64,000 nt of DNA from Marinobacter sp. es.048. Lineage in GTDB: Bacteria > Pseudomonadota > Gammaproteobacteria > Pseudomonadales > Oleiphilaceae. A program made the position numbers and the translations under genes. The notes under the pieces are model-generated. The model ran no database searches. It was given only the letters and a program-made list of their open reading frames with translations, and was not told where the DNA came from. Positions within the stretch are counted from its first letter, which is position 1, and each line of letters starts with the position of its first letter. Of the stretch, positions 36,932 through 45,521 are shown one piece after another. Location: positions 1,364,001 through 1,428,000 of the forward strand of contig NZ_FYFA01000001.1 in NCBI RefSeq assembly GCF_900188435.1, written 5' to 3'.

Positions 36932-39499
36932 ATGCAGTCCAATTTAACCTATAAGCGTGGGCCATCGGGTCGCACCTGGATCTATCCGGTGGTGCGCAGT
37001 CCGATGGCCGCGGTTGCCGGGCTTGTGCTGTCCGGAGCGATCGCCGGAAACGCCCTGGCCCAAGAGCCTACCCCAAATACCTTCACTGACGTACCCGTTC
37101 CGCAACTCAGTGGCTGGAACGAGGTAAACCGTCTGAATGTTGAGCCGGGTATCGATGGCTATTCCGGTGCCTCCGCCCGAACACACGTCTATACCAGCGA
37201 GCTGGCCAAGCAGGCCGCCGAGGATGCGCTCGCAAACGAAGATGATCCAAATGTGCTCGAGGATGAGCTCTGGGCAGGCAGTCCAGCAGCGGTTTACTAC
37301 TCGCTGGACGATGGCAGCGGCCGCGCGCCCGGTATTCAGGTGGTCACCGACGATCTGGAATTCCCCACCAACAACTGCATCATGTCCTCGGGCGAGCGGG
37401 TTGACGAAGATCTGGGTACGCTGGTGCCGAAAACCTGCAGCGATCCCCAGGGCAGTGCCAAGCGCTACTTCCTGGAAATCCGCGAGGCGGACACTCCGGT
37501 GGACCTGGTGTTCGATACCGGCATGAAAGACATCCGCTACAAGGGCGTCAAGGATCCAGCCGAGGACGGTGGCGAAGAATTGGCGGCCTTCAAGGAAGAG
37601 TATGGAATTGGCCGTATTTACCGGGTCATCCAGAAAGTCGTGAATAACTCTGATGAACGCTGGCTCGGCGTCAAGATGGAGCTTGGTTACGGCATCGGTA
37701 ACAACTTTGTTCCGTTCAATGCCGCCGAAGATGGTGTGGCGTTCGAGCTGCGTGAAGCCGTGCCCCGGGAGTTTTTTGAAGGTGAAACCGGCGCACCGGA
37801 CATCGGTGTCTGGAACCCGGATCGTTATGCTACCTTCTCGCCTAAGGCCTTTGATGATGGCTCTCGTGAGCGGTTCGACCCCGGCTTCTTCGACGCGCAG
37901 GCCGCCGGGCATTTCCCGCCGCAGAATGTCGGCAATGGCTCGGATAAAACCACGCTGATCTTTAGTGGCGACGACTACAACGACATCGGCTCCTACGGTG
38001 CGATCACTGATAACCACTTCAGTATGGCGGATACCCAGGCCATGGGTGCCTATGATGTCCAGGGTGTATTTGGCTACATGATGGCAGATGCCCTGGCGCC
38101 CTATGTGATCGCCCGCTATGACGAAGGCGAGCCGGACGGTGAGTCAAGCGCCCTCGAAGCCTGGTGGGATGGCTCGGACTGGCGCTATGGACAGGCTGGT
38201 GATGATACCGGGGCAAATCCCTTCGGTATTATACCGGAGAGTCAGCTTGAGCAGTGGGCGACGAAATTGCTCGGCATTGATCCCGAGCAGCTTGATGATT
38301 CAGTACGCTACAGCTCGGATCTGGCCGATGACCTTGCCACTCAGAATATGGACACGTTCATCTACATCAGTGATGCCATCCTGAATGAGAGTGGCGAGCC
38401 CAAGTACGACAACATCACCCTGCGGGTGACCGGTGTTTCCACCGCCAGTGCCGGTCTTTCTGAAACCAGCCTCGGTAATGAGATCCCGGCCTGGATCAGT
38501 GAAGTTGATTGTGCCAATCCGGACAATGCTGGCCCGTGTTATGAGAATAACGCACCGTCGCTGTCGTCCTATGTGGTGGAAGACGCTCCTGTTGCCCTCA
38601 ATGACTCGGCCACTACCTACGAGCAGGTGGCGCCGGACAACTCCAATTACGAAGCTGACGCGTTCCCTCTGAACCTTCCGATTCTCGCCAATGACGTGTT
38701 CAAGGGTGAACTGTTCACCACTGAAGACGCGGGCGGCGATACGATCGTCAATCCCAACGTGACGATCAACAGCTTCGAGGTCAACGGAACGGTTGTCTAT
38801 GACGCCACTAACCCGCCGAATCCAGCGGCAGAGGTCGACGTATCCGTGGACGGCGACGTCATCGGAACGGTTCAGCTCAACGAAGAAGGCGTGATCCCGT
38901 CTGTGGACTTCACACCCGAGATCGGCTTTACCGGTCAGGCGACCTTCACCTACACGGTCAATGCCACGTTTGATGACACTACGAATCCAGCAGTAGGTCC
39001 TGCAGATTCACGGGAGGCGACGGTATCCATTCAGGTGGACGCGTATCCGGATCCGGACGTTCCGGTTGCGGTGAGCGATTCGGCCTCCACGTTCATGAAC
39101 ACGCCGGTCACCATCGACGTGCTTGAAAACGACCGCTACGTTAAAGGGGGGACGCCAACCGTTTCCATTGTCGACTCGCCTTTGACGGGTGATGCGGTTG
39201 TTGAGAGCGGAAACGTGGTTTACACACCGCGGACTGACTTCGTTGGTTTTGACCGTTTCACTTATAATCTGGAAGTTGACGGCAAGACCTCCATCGCAGG
39301 GGTGATCACCGTGCGCGTCGACGAGCCTGTCGTGGACGACACCGAAGAGCCTGAGTCCGACAGCGGAAGTGGCTCCGGCACAATCTTCGGTTGCAGCTAC
39401 AACCCGGGTGCACCCTTCGACCCGACCCTGCCGGTGGCCGCTCTGGCCGCCATCGGTGGCCTGGTTCTGCGCAACCGTCGCAAGCAAACCCTGCACTGA
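36932..39499 (+). CDS. Large secreted/anchored protein, choice-of-anchor type, with Ig-like repeats and C-terminal sorting signal
   Basis: 855-residue exported protein. ATG 36932 is preferred over 36923 because AAAGGAT then has proper spacing. A long signal peptide runs to about residue 45 (AAVAGLVLSGAIAGNALAQ). Residues about 90-500 form one domain of unknown function (PGIQVVTDDLEFPTNNCIMSSG, YRVIQKVVNNSDERWLGVK, NPDRYATFSPKAFDDGSRERF), which I tentatively match to the choice-of-anchor F group. Two tandem Ig-like/cadherin-type repeats follow, each opening with APVALNDSATTY or VPVAVSDSASTF. The C terminus has a Ser/Gly linker, the motif GCSYNPGAPFDPTLP, a hydrophobic helix and RNRRK: a sorting signal with a Cys, perhaps JDVT-CTERM-like. 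Exposed on the cell surface; role unknown. Confidence 0.75.
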   Translation: MQSNLTYKRGPSGRTWIYPVVRSPMAAVAGLVLSGAIAGNALAQEPTPNTFTDVPVPQLSGWNEVNRLNVEPGIDGYSGASARTHVYTSELAKQAAEDALANEDDPNVLEDELWAGSPAAVYYSLDDGSGRAPGIQVVTDDLEFPTNNCIMSSGERVDEDLGTLVPKTCSDPQGSAKRYFLEIREADTPVDLVFDTGMKDIRYKGVKDPAEDGGEELAAFKEEYGIGRIYRVIQKVVNNSDERWLGVKMELGYGIGNNFVPFNAAEDGVAFELREAVPREFFEGETGAPDIGVWNPDRYATFSPKAFDDGSRERFDPGFFDAQAAGHFPPQNVGNGSDKTTLIFSGDDYNDIGSYGAITDNHFSMADTQAMGAYDVQGVFGYMMADALAPYVIARYDEGEPDGESSALEAWWDGSDWRYGQAGDDTGANPFGIIPESQLEQWATKLLGIDPEQLDDSVRYSSDLADDLATQNMDTFIYISDAILNESGEPKYDNITLRVTGVSTASAGLSETSLGNEIPAWISEVDCANPDNAGPCYENNAPSLSSYVVEDAPVALNDSATTYEQVAPDNSNYEADAFPLNLPILANDVFKGELFTTEDAGGDTIVNPNVTINSFEVNGTVVYDATNPPNPAAEVDVSVDGDVIGTVQLNEEGVIPSVDFTPEIGFTGQATFTYTVNATFDDTTNPAVGPADSREATVSIQVDAYPDPDVPVAVSDSASTFMNTPVTIDVLENDRYVKGGTPTVSIVDSPLTGDAVVESGNVVYTPRTDFVGFDRFTYNLEVDGKTSIAGVITVRVDEPVVDDTEEPESDSGSGSGTIFGCSYNPGAPFDPTLPVAALAAIGGLVLRNRRKQTLH

Positions 39500-39524
39500 T
39501 CCTGATCTGCAGGCGTAAACCCCA

Positions 39525-39553
39525 GGCCCCGGCATCCGCCGGGGCCTTTTTTT
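39525..39553 (+). terminator. Intrinsic terminator of the secreted-protein gene
   Basis: GGCCCCGGC and GCCGGGGCC pair perfectly over 9 bases around ATCC, followed by seven T, 25 bases after the stop codon. Confidence 0.9.
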
Positions 39554-39673
39554 ATCCGAATCACATGGCCCTCACAATGGTCGGATATTGCTCCTCGCCT
39601 TGTTTTTTCACCTCCGATACCGATTAATATAAAGAACAAGACAATCTGAGATTCCCTGGACAACGAGGTGCAG

Positions 39674-40645
39674 ATGGACTTTAAAGACTATTATGCCGTA
39701 CTCGGTGTGAGTGAGTCTGCCTCCGCCGATGACATCAAAAAGGCCTATCGCAAGCTGGCCCGGAAATACCATCCGGATGTCAGCAAGGAGGCGGACGCGG
39801 ACACAAAATTCAAGGATGTCGGTGAAGCCTACGAAGTACTGAAAGATCCCGAGAAGCGTGCGGAATACGACCAGCTGCGTAAATACGGTGCCGGGGCGGA
39901 TGGTTCTTTCGAGCCACCTCCGGGCTGGCAAAGCGGAGCCGGTTTCGGTGGCGGGGGTTACACCGATGCCGACGCCCGCCAGTTCAGCGATTTCTTCGAG
40001 GAGATCTTCGGTGGTGGCCGCCGGGGCGGTTTTTCCGGTGGCTTCGGTGGTGGTGGTTTCCGCCAGAACATGAAAATGCGCGGTGAAGATGTGCACGCCA
40101 GGATTGCGCTGTTCCTGGAAGAGGCTTTTCACGGCTGTGAAAAACAGATCTCTTTCGCCGTTCACGAAGCCGATGAACATGGCCGGGTAATTCCCCGGCA
40201 AAAAAACCTGAAAGTAAAGATTCCTGCCGGCATGCGCGAGGGCCAGCACATTCGCCTCAAAGGCCAGGGTTCGCCGGGCATTGGCGACGGGGAGCCGGGT
40301 GATCTGTTTATTGAAGTAGAGCTGGCACCCCATCCACATTTCGCGGTGGAGGGCCGAGACGTGTTGGTCACAGTGCCGATCGCTCCCTGGGAAGCGGCGC
40401 TGGGCGCAACAGTGACCGTGCCGACCGTTGGCTCAAAGGTAAATGTAAAAGTGCCGAAGGGCTCCACCAGTGGCCGGAAGCTAAGGCTCAAGGGCAAGGG
40501 TTTCCCGGGCAAACATCCGGGCGATCAGATTGTCATTCTGCAGATCGCCATGCCCGAGAAACACAGCCCTGAGGCCGAGAAGCTCTACGAGCAGTTGGCT
40601 GAGGCAGAGAAGAACTTCAATCCACGCAGCAAGCTTCACGTGTGA
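39674..40645 (+). CDS. cbpA: DnaJ-family co-chaperone CbpA
   Basis: DnaJ-like co-chaperone of 323 residues from ATG 39674 ([39 protein letters not shown]), with GAGG just before it; a GTG two codons earlier is possible. J domain with HPD over residues 1-70, Gly/Phe-rich linker 75-135 (GGGYTD..., [12 protein letters not shown]), and two C-terminal substrate-binding domains, without the cysteine zinc module of DnaJ. It stimulates DnaK and, in E. coli, binds curved DNA. cbpM follows 13 bases later and its product is expected to restrain it. Confidence 0.96.
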   Translation: MDFKDYYAVLGVSESASADDIKKAYRKLARKYHPDVSKEADADTKFKDVGEAYEVLKDPEKRAEYDQLRKYGAGADGSFEPPPGWQSGAGFGGGGYTDADARQFSDFFEEIFGGGRRGGFSGGFGGGGFRQNMKMRGEDVHARIALFLEEAFHGCEKQISFAVHEADEHGRVIPRQKNLKVKIPAGMREGQHIRLKGQGSPGIGDGEPGDLFIEVELAPHPHFAVEGRDVLVTVPIAPWEAALGATVTVPTVGSKVNVKVPKGSTSGRKLRLKGKGFPGKHPGDQIVILQIAMPEKHSPEAEKLYEQLAEAEKNFNPRSKLHV

Positions 40646-40658
40646 GCGGGAGTAAGGT

Positions 40659-41003
40659 ATGAACAAGCAAGATCATATTCTGACGGTAGAGGTACTCGAC
40701 CAGAATGGCAGCACCTTCACCCTGCGTGAAATTTGCGAGCGTGGCGAGTGCCATGCCGAGTTTGTCATAAAGCTGGTGGACTACGGGGTTATTGCACCGC
40801 TGGAGGACTCACCGGAAGCCCGGCAATGGCAGTTCGACGTTGCAGCGCTCAGCCGGCTGCGTAAAGCCCAGAGGCTGCAGCGGGACCTGAAAATGAACCT
40901 TCCCGGCCTGGCCATGTCACTCGAGTTGCTAGATGAAGTGGAGGAAATGCGCCGGGAAGTGGCTCGTCTCAATCACCGCATCCGGCAATTGATGGGGGAG
41001 TAG
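40659..41003 (+). CDS. cbpM: Chaperone modulator CbpM (MerR-like)
   Basis: 114-residue partner of CbpA that binds its J domain and blocks co-chaperone activity. It has a MerR-type helix-turn-helix (FTLREICERGECHAEFVIKLVDYGVIAPL, residues about 20-48) and a C-terminal coiled coil (LDEVEEMRREVARLNHRIRQLM). The cbpA-cbpM order with a 13-base gap is standard. Its stop codon lies inside a hairpin shared with the convergent DUF6435 gene. Confidence 0.93.
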   Translation: MNKQDHILTVEVLDQNGSTFTLREICERGECHAEFVIKLVDYGVIAPLEDSPEARQWQFDVAALSRLRKAQRLQRDLKMNLPGLAMSLELLDEVEEMRREVARLNHRIRQLMGE

Positions 41004-41013
41004 ACGCTCCCCC
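40994..41013. terminator. Compact hairpin between cbpM and DUF6435 gene
   Basis: GGGGGAG and CTCCCCC (40994-41000 and 41007-41013) pair around a 6-base loop that holds the cbpM stop codon. With only 12 bases between the two convergent stops it can serve both genes. The T-run on the + strand is imperfect. Confidence 0.5.
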
Positions 41014-41015
41014 GG

Positions 41016-41189
41016 TTATTTCTTCTCTTCCAACGCCTGAATTTCAGCGTAGATTTTCTCGGCCTCTTCCATCAATGTTCCATGAGTTCTCAGATCGCCG
41101 TTGCGCTGTGCATCCAGTGCCTTGGCGAGCTTCGCCTCGTATTCCTTCTGCAATTTTTTTTTCGGATCGCCTTTCAAAAATCCCAGCAT
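41016..41189 (-). CDS. Small DUF6435 family protein
   Basis: 57-residue cytoplasmic protein, MLGFLKGDPKKKLQKEYEAK..., ending in ALEEKK. It is highly charged and probably one or two helices. The opening GFLKGDPxKKLxKxYxxKLxxA and the second motif GDLRTHGTLMEEAEKIYAEI are those of the widespread small family DUF6435, often annotated Lacal_2735. Function unknown. It is convergent with cbpM, 12 bases between stops, and too short for ordinary gene finders' length limits. Confidence 0.8.
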   Translation of the reverse strand: MLGFLKGDPKKKLQKEYEAKLAKALDAQRNGDLRTHGTLMEEAEKIYAEIQALEEKK

Positions 41190-41290
41190 GATTAATGGCC
41201 CTGTTTTATCTGACTGTTCAGAGCTTTACGTTTCCCGCTCTATAAAGTTCACAAAATTTTCATGATCAAAAACTGGACAGCCCCAATAAA

Positions 41291-41306
41291 TGGGATTAAA
41301 TTCCCA
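41291..41306. promoter_or_regulatory. Inverted-repeat site 1, TGGGA-N6-TCCCA
   Basis: TGGGA TTAAAT TCCCA, 90 bases before the first DUF5666 gene. One of three copies with identical halves and spacing in the DUF5666/DUF6502 locus. Its centre is exactly 26 bases from that of site 2. Confidence 0.65.
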
Positions 41307-41316
41307 AATAACGGGT

Positions 41317-41332
41317 TGGGAAAAATATCCCA
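41317..41332. promoter_or_regulatory. Inverted-repeat site 2, TGGGA-N6-TCCCA
   Basis: TGGGA AAAATA TCCCA, extended by one more pair to TTGGGA...TCCCAA. It is 64 bases before the first DUF5666 start. A further ATTGGG at 41340-41345 could pair with the CCCAAT of this site. Confidence 0.65.
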
Positions 41333-41395
41333 ATTTACGATTGGGTGGTAAAGCGTGGTCGCCCGCTGACGCAAAAACAAGCATGGAGAAGAACG

Positions 41396-42862
41396 ATGAA
41401 CCGCAAACCTTTAGCAATCGCAGTGAAATTGGCCATGACCGGGGCTCTGGCCGGTGCCCTTGCCGCTTGTGGTGGCGGCGGCTCCGGAGACTCCTCCACC
41501 AGTGACACCTCATCGGGGACCAGTGTCGGGGCGGTATCCGGCTTCGGCAGTGTTTACGTGAACGGCACTCGCTTTGAAACCGATGGCAGCGTTAGCAGCG
41601 ACGATGGCCTGGAGCGCGAGGATCAGCTCGAAAAGGGCATGATCCTTAAAGTGGAGGGCGACTGGGATGACCGTGGCGAAGGCCGGGCCGACAGGGTCAG
41701 TTATGACGACACCCTGCGCGGGCCAATTTCCGCTATGAGCTGGGACGATATAACCCGCACCGGAAGCCTCACGATGCTGGGCCAGACAATCTCATTGGAC
41801 GGCAAAACTGTCTTTCGTGGCGCGACTCCGACGACCCTGGCTGGTAACCCCCAGGACTATCGCGTAAGGGTCAGCGCCTGGCGCCTTGAGGATGGTAGCT
41901 TCCGGGCAAGCTTTGTTGGTGCCCGGGCCATTGGTCTGGAATTCGATGACAATAACGAAGTAGAAATTGAAGGTGTTGTTGCCGATCTGGACGCAAGCGC
42001 CCAGACCTTCACCATCAACGGTTTCCTGGTTGATTACACCATCGCTGTCGGCGATGACGGCTTCTCCCTGGACGATCTGGCAAACGGAATCGTGGTGGAA
42101 GTGGAAGGCTATCTGGACGGCACCACCATCATGGCCGAAGAAATCGAAGATGAGGACGACCTCTTCGACGATGATGACGACGTCGAAATCTCCGGCAGCA
42201 TTTATGACTACGACGCCGCCAGCGGTCAGTTCTCGGTAAATGGGGTGCGAGTACAGATTGATGGCGGCACCGAGTTCGATGATCTCCTCGAAAGCAGCCT
42301 CGCCGATGGCCTGTTCGTGAAAGTTGAAGGGGATTTCCGCAATGGCGTCCTGGTGGCTGAAGAGATCGAAGGCCGGGATTCCGATGCCGAGCTTGATGGT
42401 CGCATCGAGTCTCTCGATCTGACCAATGAAACCATGGTCGTCAGTGGCGTTCGTGTTCAGTTGACTGGCAATACTCTGATTGATGACGACGACGATGACG
42501 AAGATGACCTTCGCAGTCGCGTCCAGGATATCCAGAGCCTGCAGGTGGGAGACTATCTTGAAATTGAAGGTCGCCAGCAGAGCAGTGACGGCGGATTCCT
42601 CGAGGCCATCAGCATCGAGCGCGAGGATGACGACGACGATGACGATTTTGAGCTTGAGGCACGGGTGAGTGCCATCGGAGCCGATTCCATCACCATCATG
42701 AATCTTGAGGTGCTCCGCAATGACTTCAGCCTGTCCGGCGCCCAGGTTGGTGATGAAGTGGAAATCGAGTATCGCCAGACCAGCGGTGGCGAGTATGAGC
42801 TCACCGACAACGTCGAAGTCGACGACGATAGTGACGACGACAATGGCAGCGATGATGATTGA
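41396..42862 (+). CDS. DUF5666 repeat lipoprotein, Asp-rich (paralogue 1)
   Basis: 488-residue predicted lipoprotein from ATG 41396 (GGAGAAG upstream). Lipobox LAAC puts the lipidated cysteine at C25; a Gly/Ser linker follows. The rest is a string of about five or six DUF5666 beta repeats, each of the form GxVxxxDxxxxxFxVNGxxVxxDxxTxF...L.xGxxVxVEGxxxxGxxxAxEIE. Runs of Asp join the repeats (DDDDDDEDD, EREDDDDDDDFE, DDDSDDDNGSDDD at the end), suggesting cation binding. It resembles the gene at 43874 along its length, most strongly in SVGxVSGFGSVxxNG and RxSYDDTLRG. Function unknown. Sites 1 and 2 lie upstream. Confidence 0.8.
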   Translation: MNRKPLAIAVKLAMTGALAGALAACGGGGSGDSSTSDTSSGTSVGAVSGFGSVYVNGTRFETDGSVSSDDGLEREDQLEKGMILKVEGDWDDRGEGRADRVSYDDTLRGPISAMSWDDITRTGSLTMLGQTISLDGKTVFRGATPTTLAGNPQDYRVRVSAWRLEDGSFRASFVGARAIGLEFDDNNEVEIEGVVADLDASAQTFTINGFLVDYTIAVGDDGFSLDDLANGIVVEVEGYLDGTTIMAEEIEDEDDLFDDDDDVEISGSIYDYDAASGQFSVNGVRVQIDGGTEFDDLLESSLADGLFVKVEGDFRNGVLVAEEIEGRDSDAELDGRIESLDLTNETMVVSGVRVQLTGNTLIDDDDDDEDDLRSRVQDIQSLQVGDYLEIEGRQQSSDGGFLEAISIEREDDDDDDDFELEARVSAIGADSITIMNLEVLRNDFSLSGAQVGDEVEIEYRQTSGGEYELTDNVEVDDDSDDDNGSDDD

Positions 42863-42925
42863 TCAGTGAGCCGCCGGTGCGGGCCGGGCTGTTGTCGGCC
42901 CGCATTCTGGCTTTCGAAGTCGCTA

Positions 42926-42941
42926 TGGGAATACAATCCCA
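42926..42941. promoter_or_regulatory. Inverted-repeat site 3, TGGGA-N6-TCCCA
   Basis: TGGGA ATACAA TCCCA ends 3 bases before the ATG of the DUF6502 gene, covering the place where a ribosome-binding site would be. A protein bound here would block that gene's expression directly. Confidence 0.65.
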
Positions 42942-42944
42942 AAC

Positions 42945-43796
42945 ATGAAAAAGTCCAACCCCCTGCATCAAGCGCTGTTTCGCATTCTGCGCCCTCTGGC
43001 GAGGTTGCTGTTGAGGAACGGCATTCCTTTCGGGGAGTTCTCCGAGCTGGTGAAACGTGCCTACGTGGAAGCCGCTCTGGAGGACTTTACCGACGGCCGA
43101 CGAAAGCCCACGGATTCACGTGCTGCGGTGATGACCGGGCTGACCCGCAAGGAAGTAAAGCGCCAGCGGGAGATCCTGGCAGGGGAAGACACTGGGAGCC
43201 GCGATGTCCTCCATACCAACCGGGCGTCCCGGGTGGTATCGGGTTGGGTCCACGATGCGGTCTTCCAGGCCAAAGACAGAGAGCCAGCCATGCTGTCTTT
43301 CGACGGGCCTGGGAGTTTCAGCGAACTGGTCAAGCGTTACAGCGGTGACATGCCGCCCCGCGCTGTACTGGATGAACTGCTCCGGGTGGGCGTGGTTTCG
43401 GTTGATAGCGAATCGGGACGCCTGCTCTTGCAGCAAAGGGCCTATGTTCCGGCCGGAGACAGCGAGGAAATGCTCCAGATATTCGGCGAGGACGTATCCG
43501 ATCTCATAGCGACCATTGATCATAATCTGGTCAGTGACGAGTCCGGGCAGCCCCCGCTGTTCCAGAGAACCCTGACCTACAACAACATCCCTCCGGACGT
43601 GATGGAGCGCTGGCGCAGGCACGCAGCCGCCCAGTCCCAGGCATTGCTGGAACAGCTGGACAAGTGGCTTGGGCCCCATGACCGCGATATATCGGGTCAC
43701 GAGTCTGGCAGTGAGTCAGGGGATCCGGTCCGCACCGGCGTGAGCATCTTCTTCTTCGAAGAGCCTGCCAGAAAAGGCGGCCGGCGTGGGGAATAA
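42945..43796 (+). CDS. DUF6502 family protein, possible DNA-binding regulator
   Basis: 283-residue soluble protein. ATG 42945 (MKKSNPLHQALFRILRPLARLLLRNGIPFGEFSELVKRAYVEAA) has no ribosome site, only the inverted repeat ending 3 bases before it, so the mRNA may be leaderless or weakly translated. Residues about 20-95 look like a winged or plain helix-turn-helix (RKPTDSRAAVMTGLTRKEVKRQREI); a second such segment may lie at AVLDELLRVGVVSVDSESGRLLL. The C terminus is low-complexity (SGHESGSESGD). Matches my recollection of DUF6502. It sits between two DUF5666 lipoprotein genes, with the same inverted repeat in front of it and of the first of them, so it may be their regulator; this is inference. 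Confidence 0.75.
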   Translation: MKKSNPLHQALFRILRPLARLLLRNGIPFGEFSELVKRAYVEAALEDFTDGRRKPTDSRAAVMTGLTRKEVKRQREILAGEDTGSRDVLHTNRASRVVSGWVHDAVFQAKDREPAMLSFDGPGSFSELVKRYSGDMPPRAVLDELLRVGVVSVDSESGRLLLQQRAYVPAGDSEEMLQIFGEDVSDLIATIDHNLVSDESGQPPLFQRTLTYNNIPPDVMERWRRHAAAQSQALLEQLDKWLGPHDRDISGHESGSESGDPVRTGVSIFFFEEPARKGGRRGE

Positions 43797-43873
43797 AACA
43801 AGTTTCCGCAGGCGCTTTAACTAGGCGATATGACAGATGCCGGCCAGGAACGCCGGTTACGGAGAAAAAAGTT

Positions 43874-45394
43874 ATGAAACGGCACTTCTGCAATCGTGTT
43901 ATTGGGCTGGCAGCCGGCACAGTGGTCTTCGGGGCGATCTCTGCCTGCGGTGGCGCAGGTGGTGGAGGCGTTGATGTTGCCGATGGTGGTATCCGAGGCA
44001 CAGGGTCCAGCGTTGGACCGGTTTCCGGGTTCGGAAGTGTTTTTATTAATGGCGTGGAATTCAGCACCGATGATATTCCGAATCGGGAAGTGGAAAGCAA
44101 TGACGGCATCACTGCGGAAGTCCTTCTGAGCGAAGGAATGATTCTCAGGGTTGAAGGCGAGTGGCGTGATGACGGCACGGGAACAGCTGATCGGCTTAGC
44201 TATGACGACACGTTGCGAGGGCGCGTTGACCTGGTTGAGCCTGATCCGAGTGGCGCTGGCGAATTCGTAACCCTGAGCATTATGGGGCAATCCGTGCGGG
44301 TCGACCGTCAGACCGTGGTGCGTGGCACCACCTTCGCCACACTGCTCGGTGGCTCGCCGATTAGCGACCACATCCGGGTCAGCGCCTGGCGTCAGGCTGA
44401 TGGTTCCTACCGGGCTGGATACATCCAGGTAATAGACCCGGACCCGACCAATATCGAGTTGGAAGGCAGTGTTCTCACGGTGGATACCAACCTGAACGAA
44501 TTCACGATTGGCACGATCACCGTTCAATACGATGAGGACGATGTCAGTTTTGGTTCCGGTCTCACAGAGACAGATTTGGCAACTGCCACCGCGTTGGAAG
44601 TAGAGGGAACCCTGGCAGGAAATCTTTTGACCGCGGCTACGATTGACCGGGACGACGCGCGACGCTTTAGTCGCAGCAGTGCCGACGATATCGAGTTCAC
44701 TGCGACAATCGATTCGTCCTACACATCTTCCGGCGCTGTTGGCACAAGACCGGGTGAGTTTACGATGGGAAGTCTGACAGTTCGGGTGACGGACGCGACT
44801 GAACTCGATGACAGCATCAGTCTTGTCGACCTCGCCGAGGGGCTCCTGATTCAGGTGGAAGGGAAGTTCCTCTCGGATACGGTGGTTGAGGCTGAGGAAA
44901 TTGAGCTCCGGGACGGCAATGCGAAGGTCAAGGGCGTGATTTCGTCAGCGGCAGACAACACGATCATCATAGGTGGCGTTGAAGTGCTGGTTTCTCCGAC
45001 CACAACCTTCACCGTTGAAGACGGCTCCGGTATCTCATTCCAGGCTCTTCCCATTAGTAGTACCACAGTGGAGGTCGAGGGGGTCGAGAGAGGGCAGGAC
45101 GCAGACATCTTCATCGAAGCGTTGAAGGTAGAGGTAGACGACGAAATCGCTGATTTCGACGACCGGGATCTGTATGAGCTTGAAGGGAGGCTTACGAACA
45201 TCACTCCTGCCTCAATCACGATTCTCGGAGTAGCGATCGATGCCGGACCAGAAGCTTATGATAGTAATTCTCAGGGAGAGATTATCAATCTTTTCGATGA
45301 CGGTGAGCTTTTGATTCTCGAAGTTGAATATTCAGGGAGCACGAATAACTTCATCGCCGACGAAATCGATCTCGAAGAAAACGATGACGATTAA
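43874..45394 (+). CDS. DUF5666 repeat lipoprotein (paralogue 2)
   Basis: 506-residue predicted lipoprotein. ATG 43874 has GGAG upstream; lipobox ISAC places the lipidated cysteine at C25, followed by a Gly-rich linker. Repeats of the DUF5666 type run through to residue about 500, each with a VEG turn (ILRVEGEWRDDGTG, ALEVEGTLAGN, LIQVEGKFLSDT, TVEVEGVERGQD). SYDDTLRG and RVSAWRQADGSYRA are shared with paralogue 1, but this copy lacks its long Asp runs. It follows the DUF6502 gene by 77 bases. No TGGGA-N6-TCCCA site is seen before it, so it probably depends on read-through from DUF6502. Confidence 0.8.
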   Translation: MKRHFCNRVIGLAAGTVVFGAISACGGAGGGGVDVADGGIRGTGSSVGPVSGFGSVFINGVEFSTDDIPNREVESNDGITAEVLLSEGMILRVEGEWRDDGTGTADRLSYDDTLRGRVDLVEPDPSGAGEFVTLSIMGQSVRVDRQTVVRGTTFATLLGGSPISDHIRVSAWRQADGSYRAGYIQVIDPDPTNIELEGSVLTVDTNLNEFTIGTITVQYDEDDVSFGSGLTETDLATATALEVEGTLAGNLLTAATIDRDDARRFSRSSADDIEFTATIDSSYTSSGAVGTRPGEFTMGSLTVRVTDATELDDSISLVDLAEGLLIQVEGKFLSDTVVEAEEIELRDGNAKVKGVISSAADNTIIIGGVEVLVSPTTTFTVEDGSGISFQALPISSTTVEVEGVERGQDADIFIEALKVEVDDEIADFDDRDLYELEGRLTNITPASITILGVAIDAGPEAYDSNSQGEIINLFDDGELLILEVEYSGSTNNFIADEIDLEENDDD

Positions 45395-45521
45395 CTACAA
45401 AACCCGTACCTAAATGCGGCCCACTCCGGCCCTGGTTTTGCTATACGTACGGACACGCCAGGCAGGGACGCTGTTGCCGACTGTGCAGGATGCATGAAGC
45501 ACACATGTTAGCGGAGTCCGT

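Noticed and set aside
36944..38017. 357-codon minus-strand frame
   Set aside because: Antisense to the large secreted protein; no signal, domain or ribosome site.
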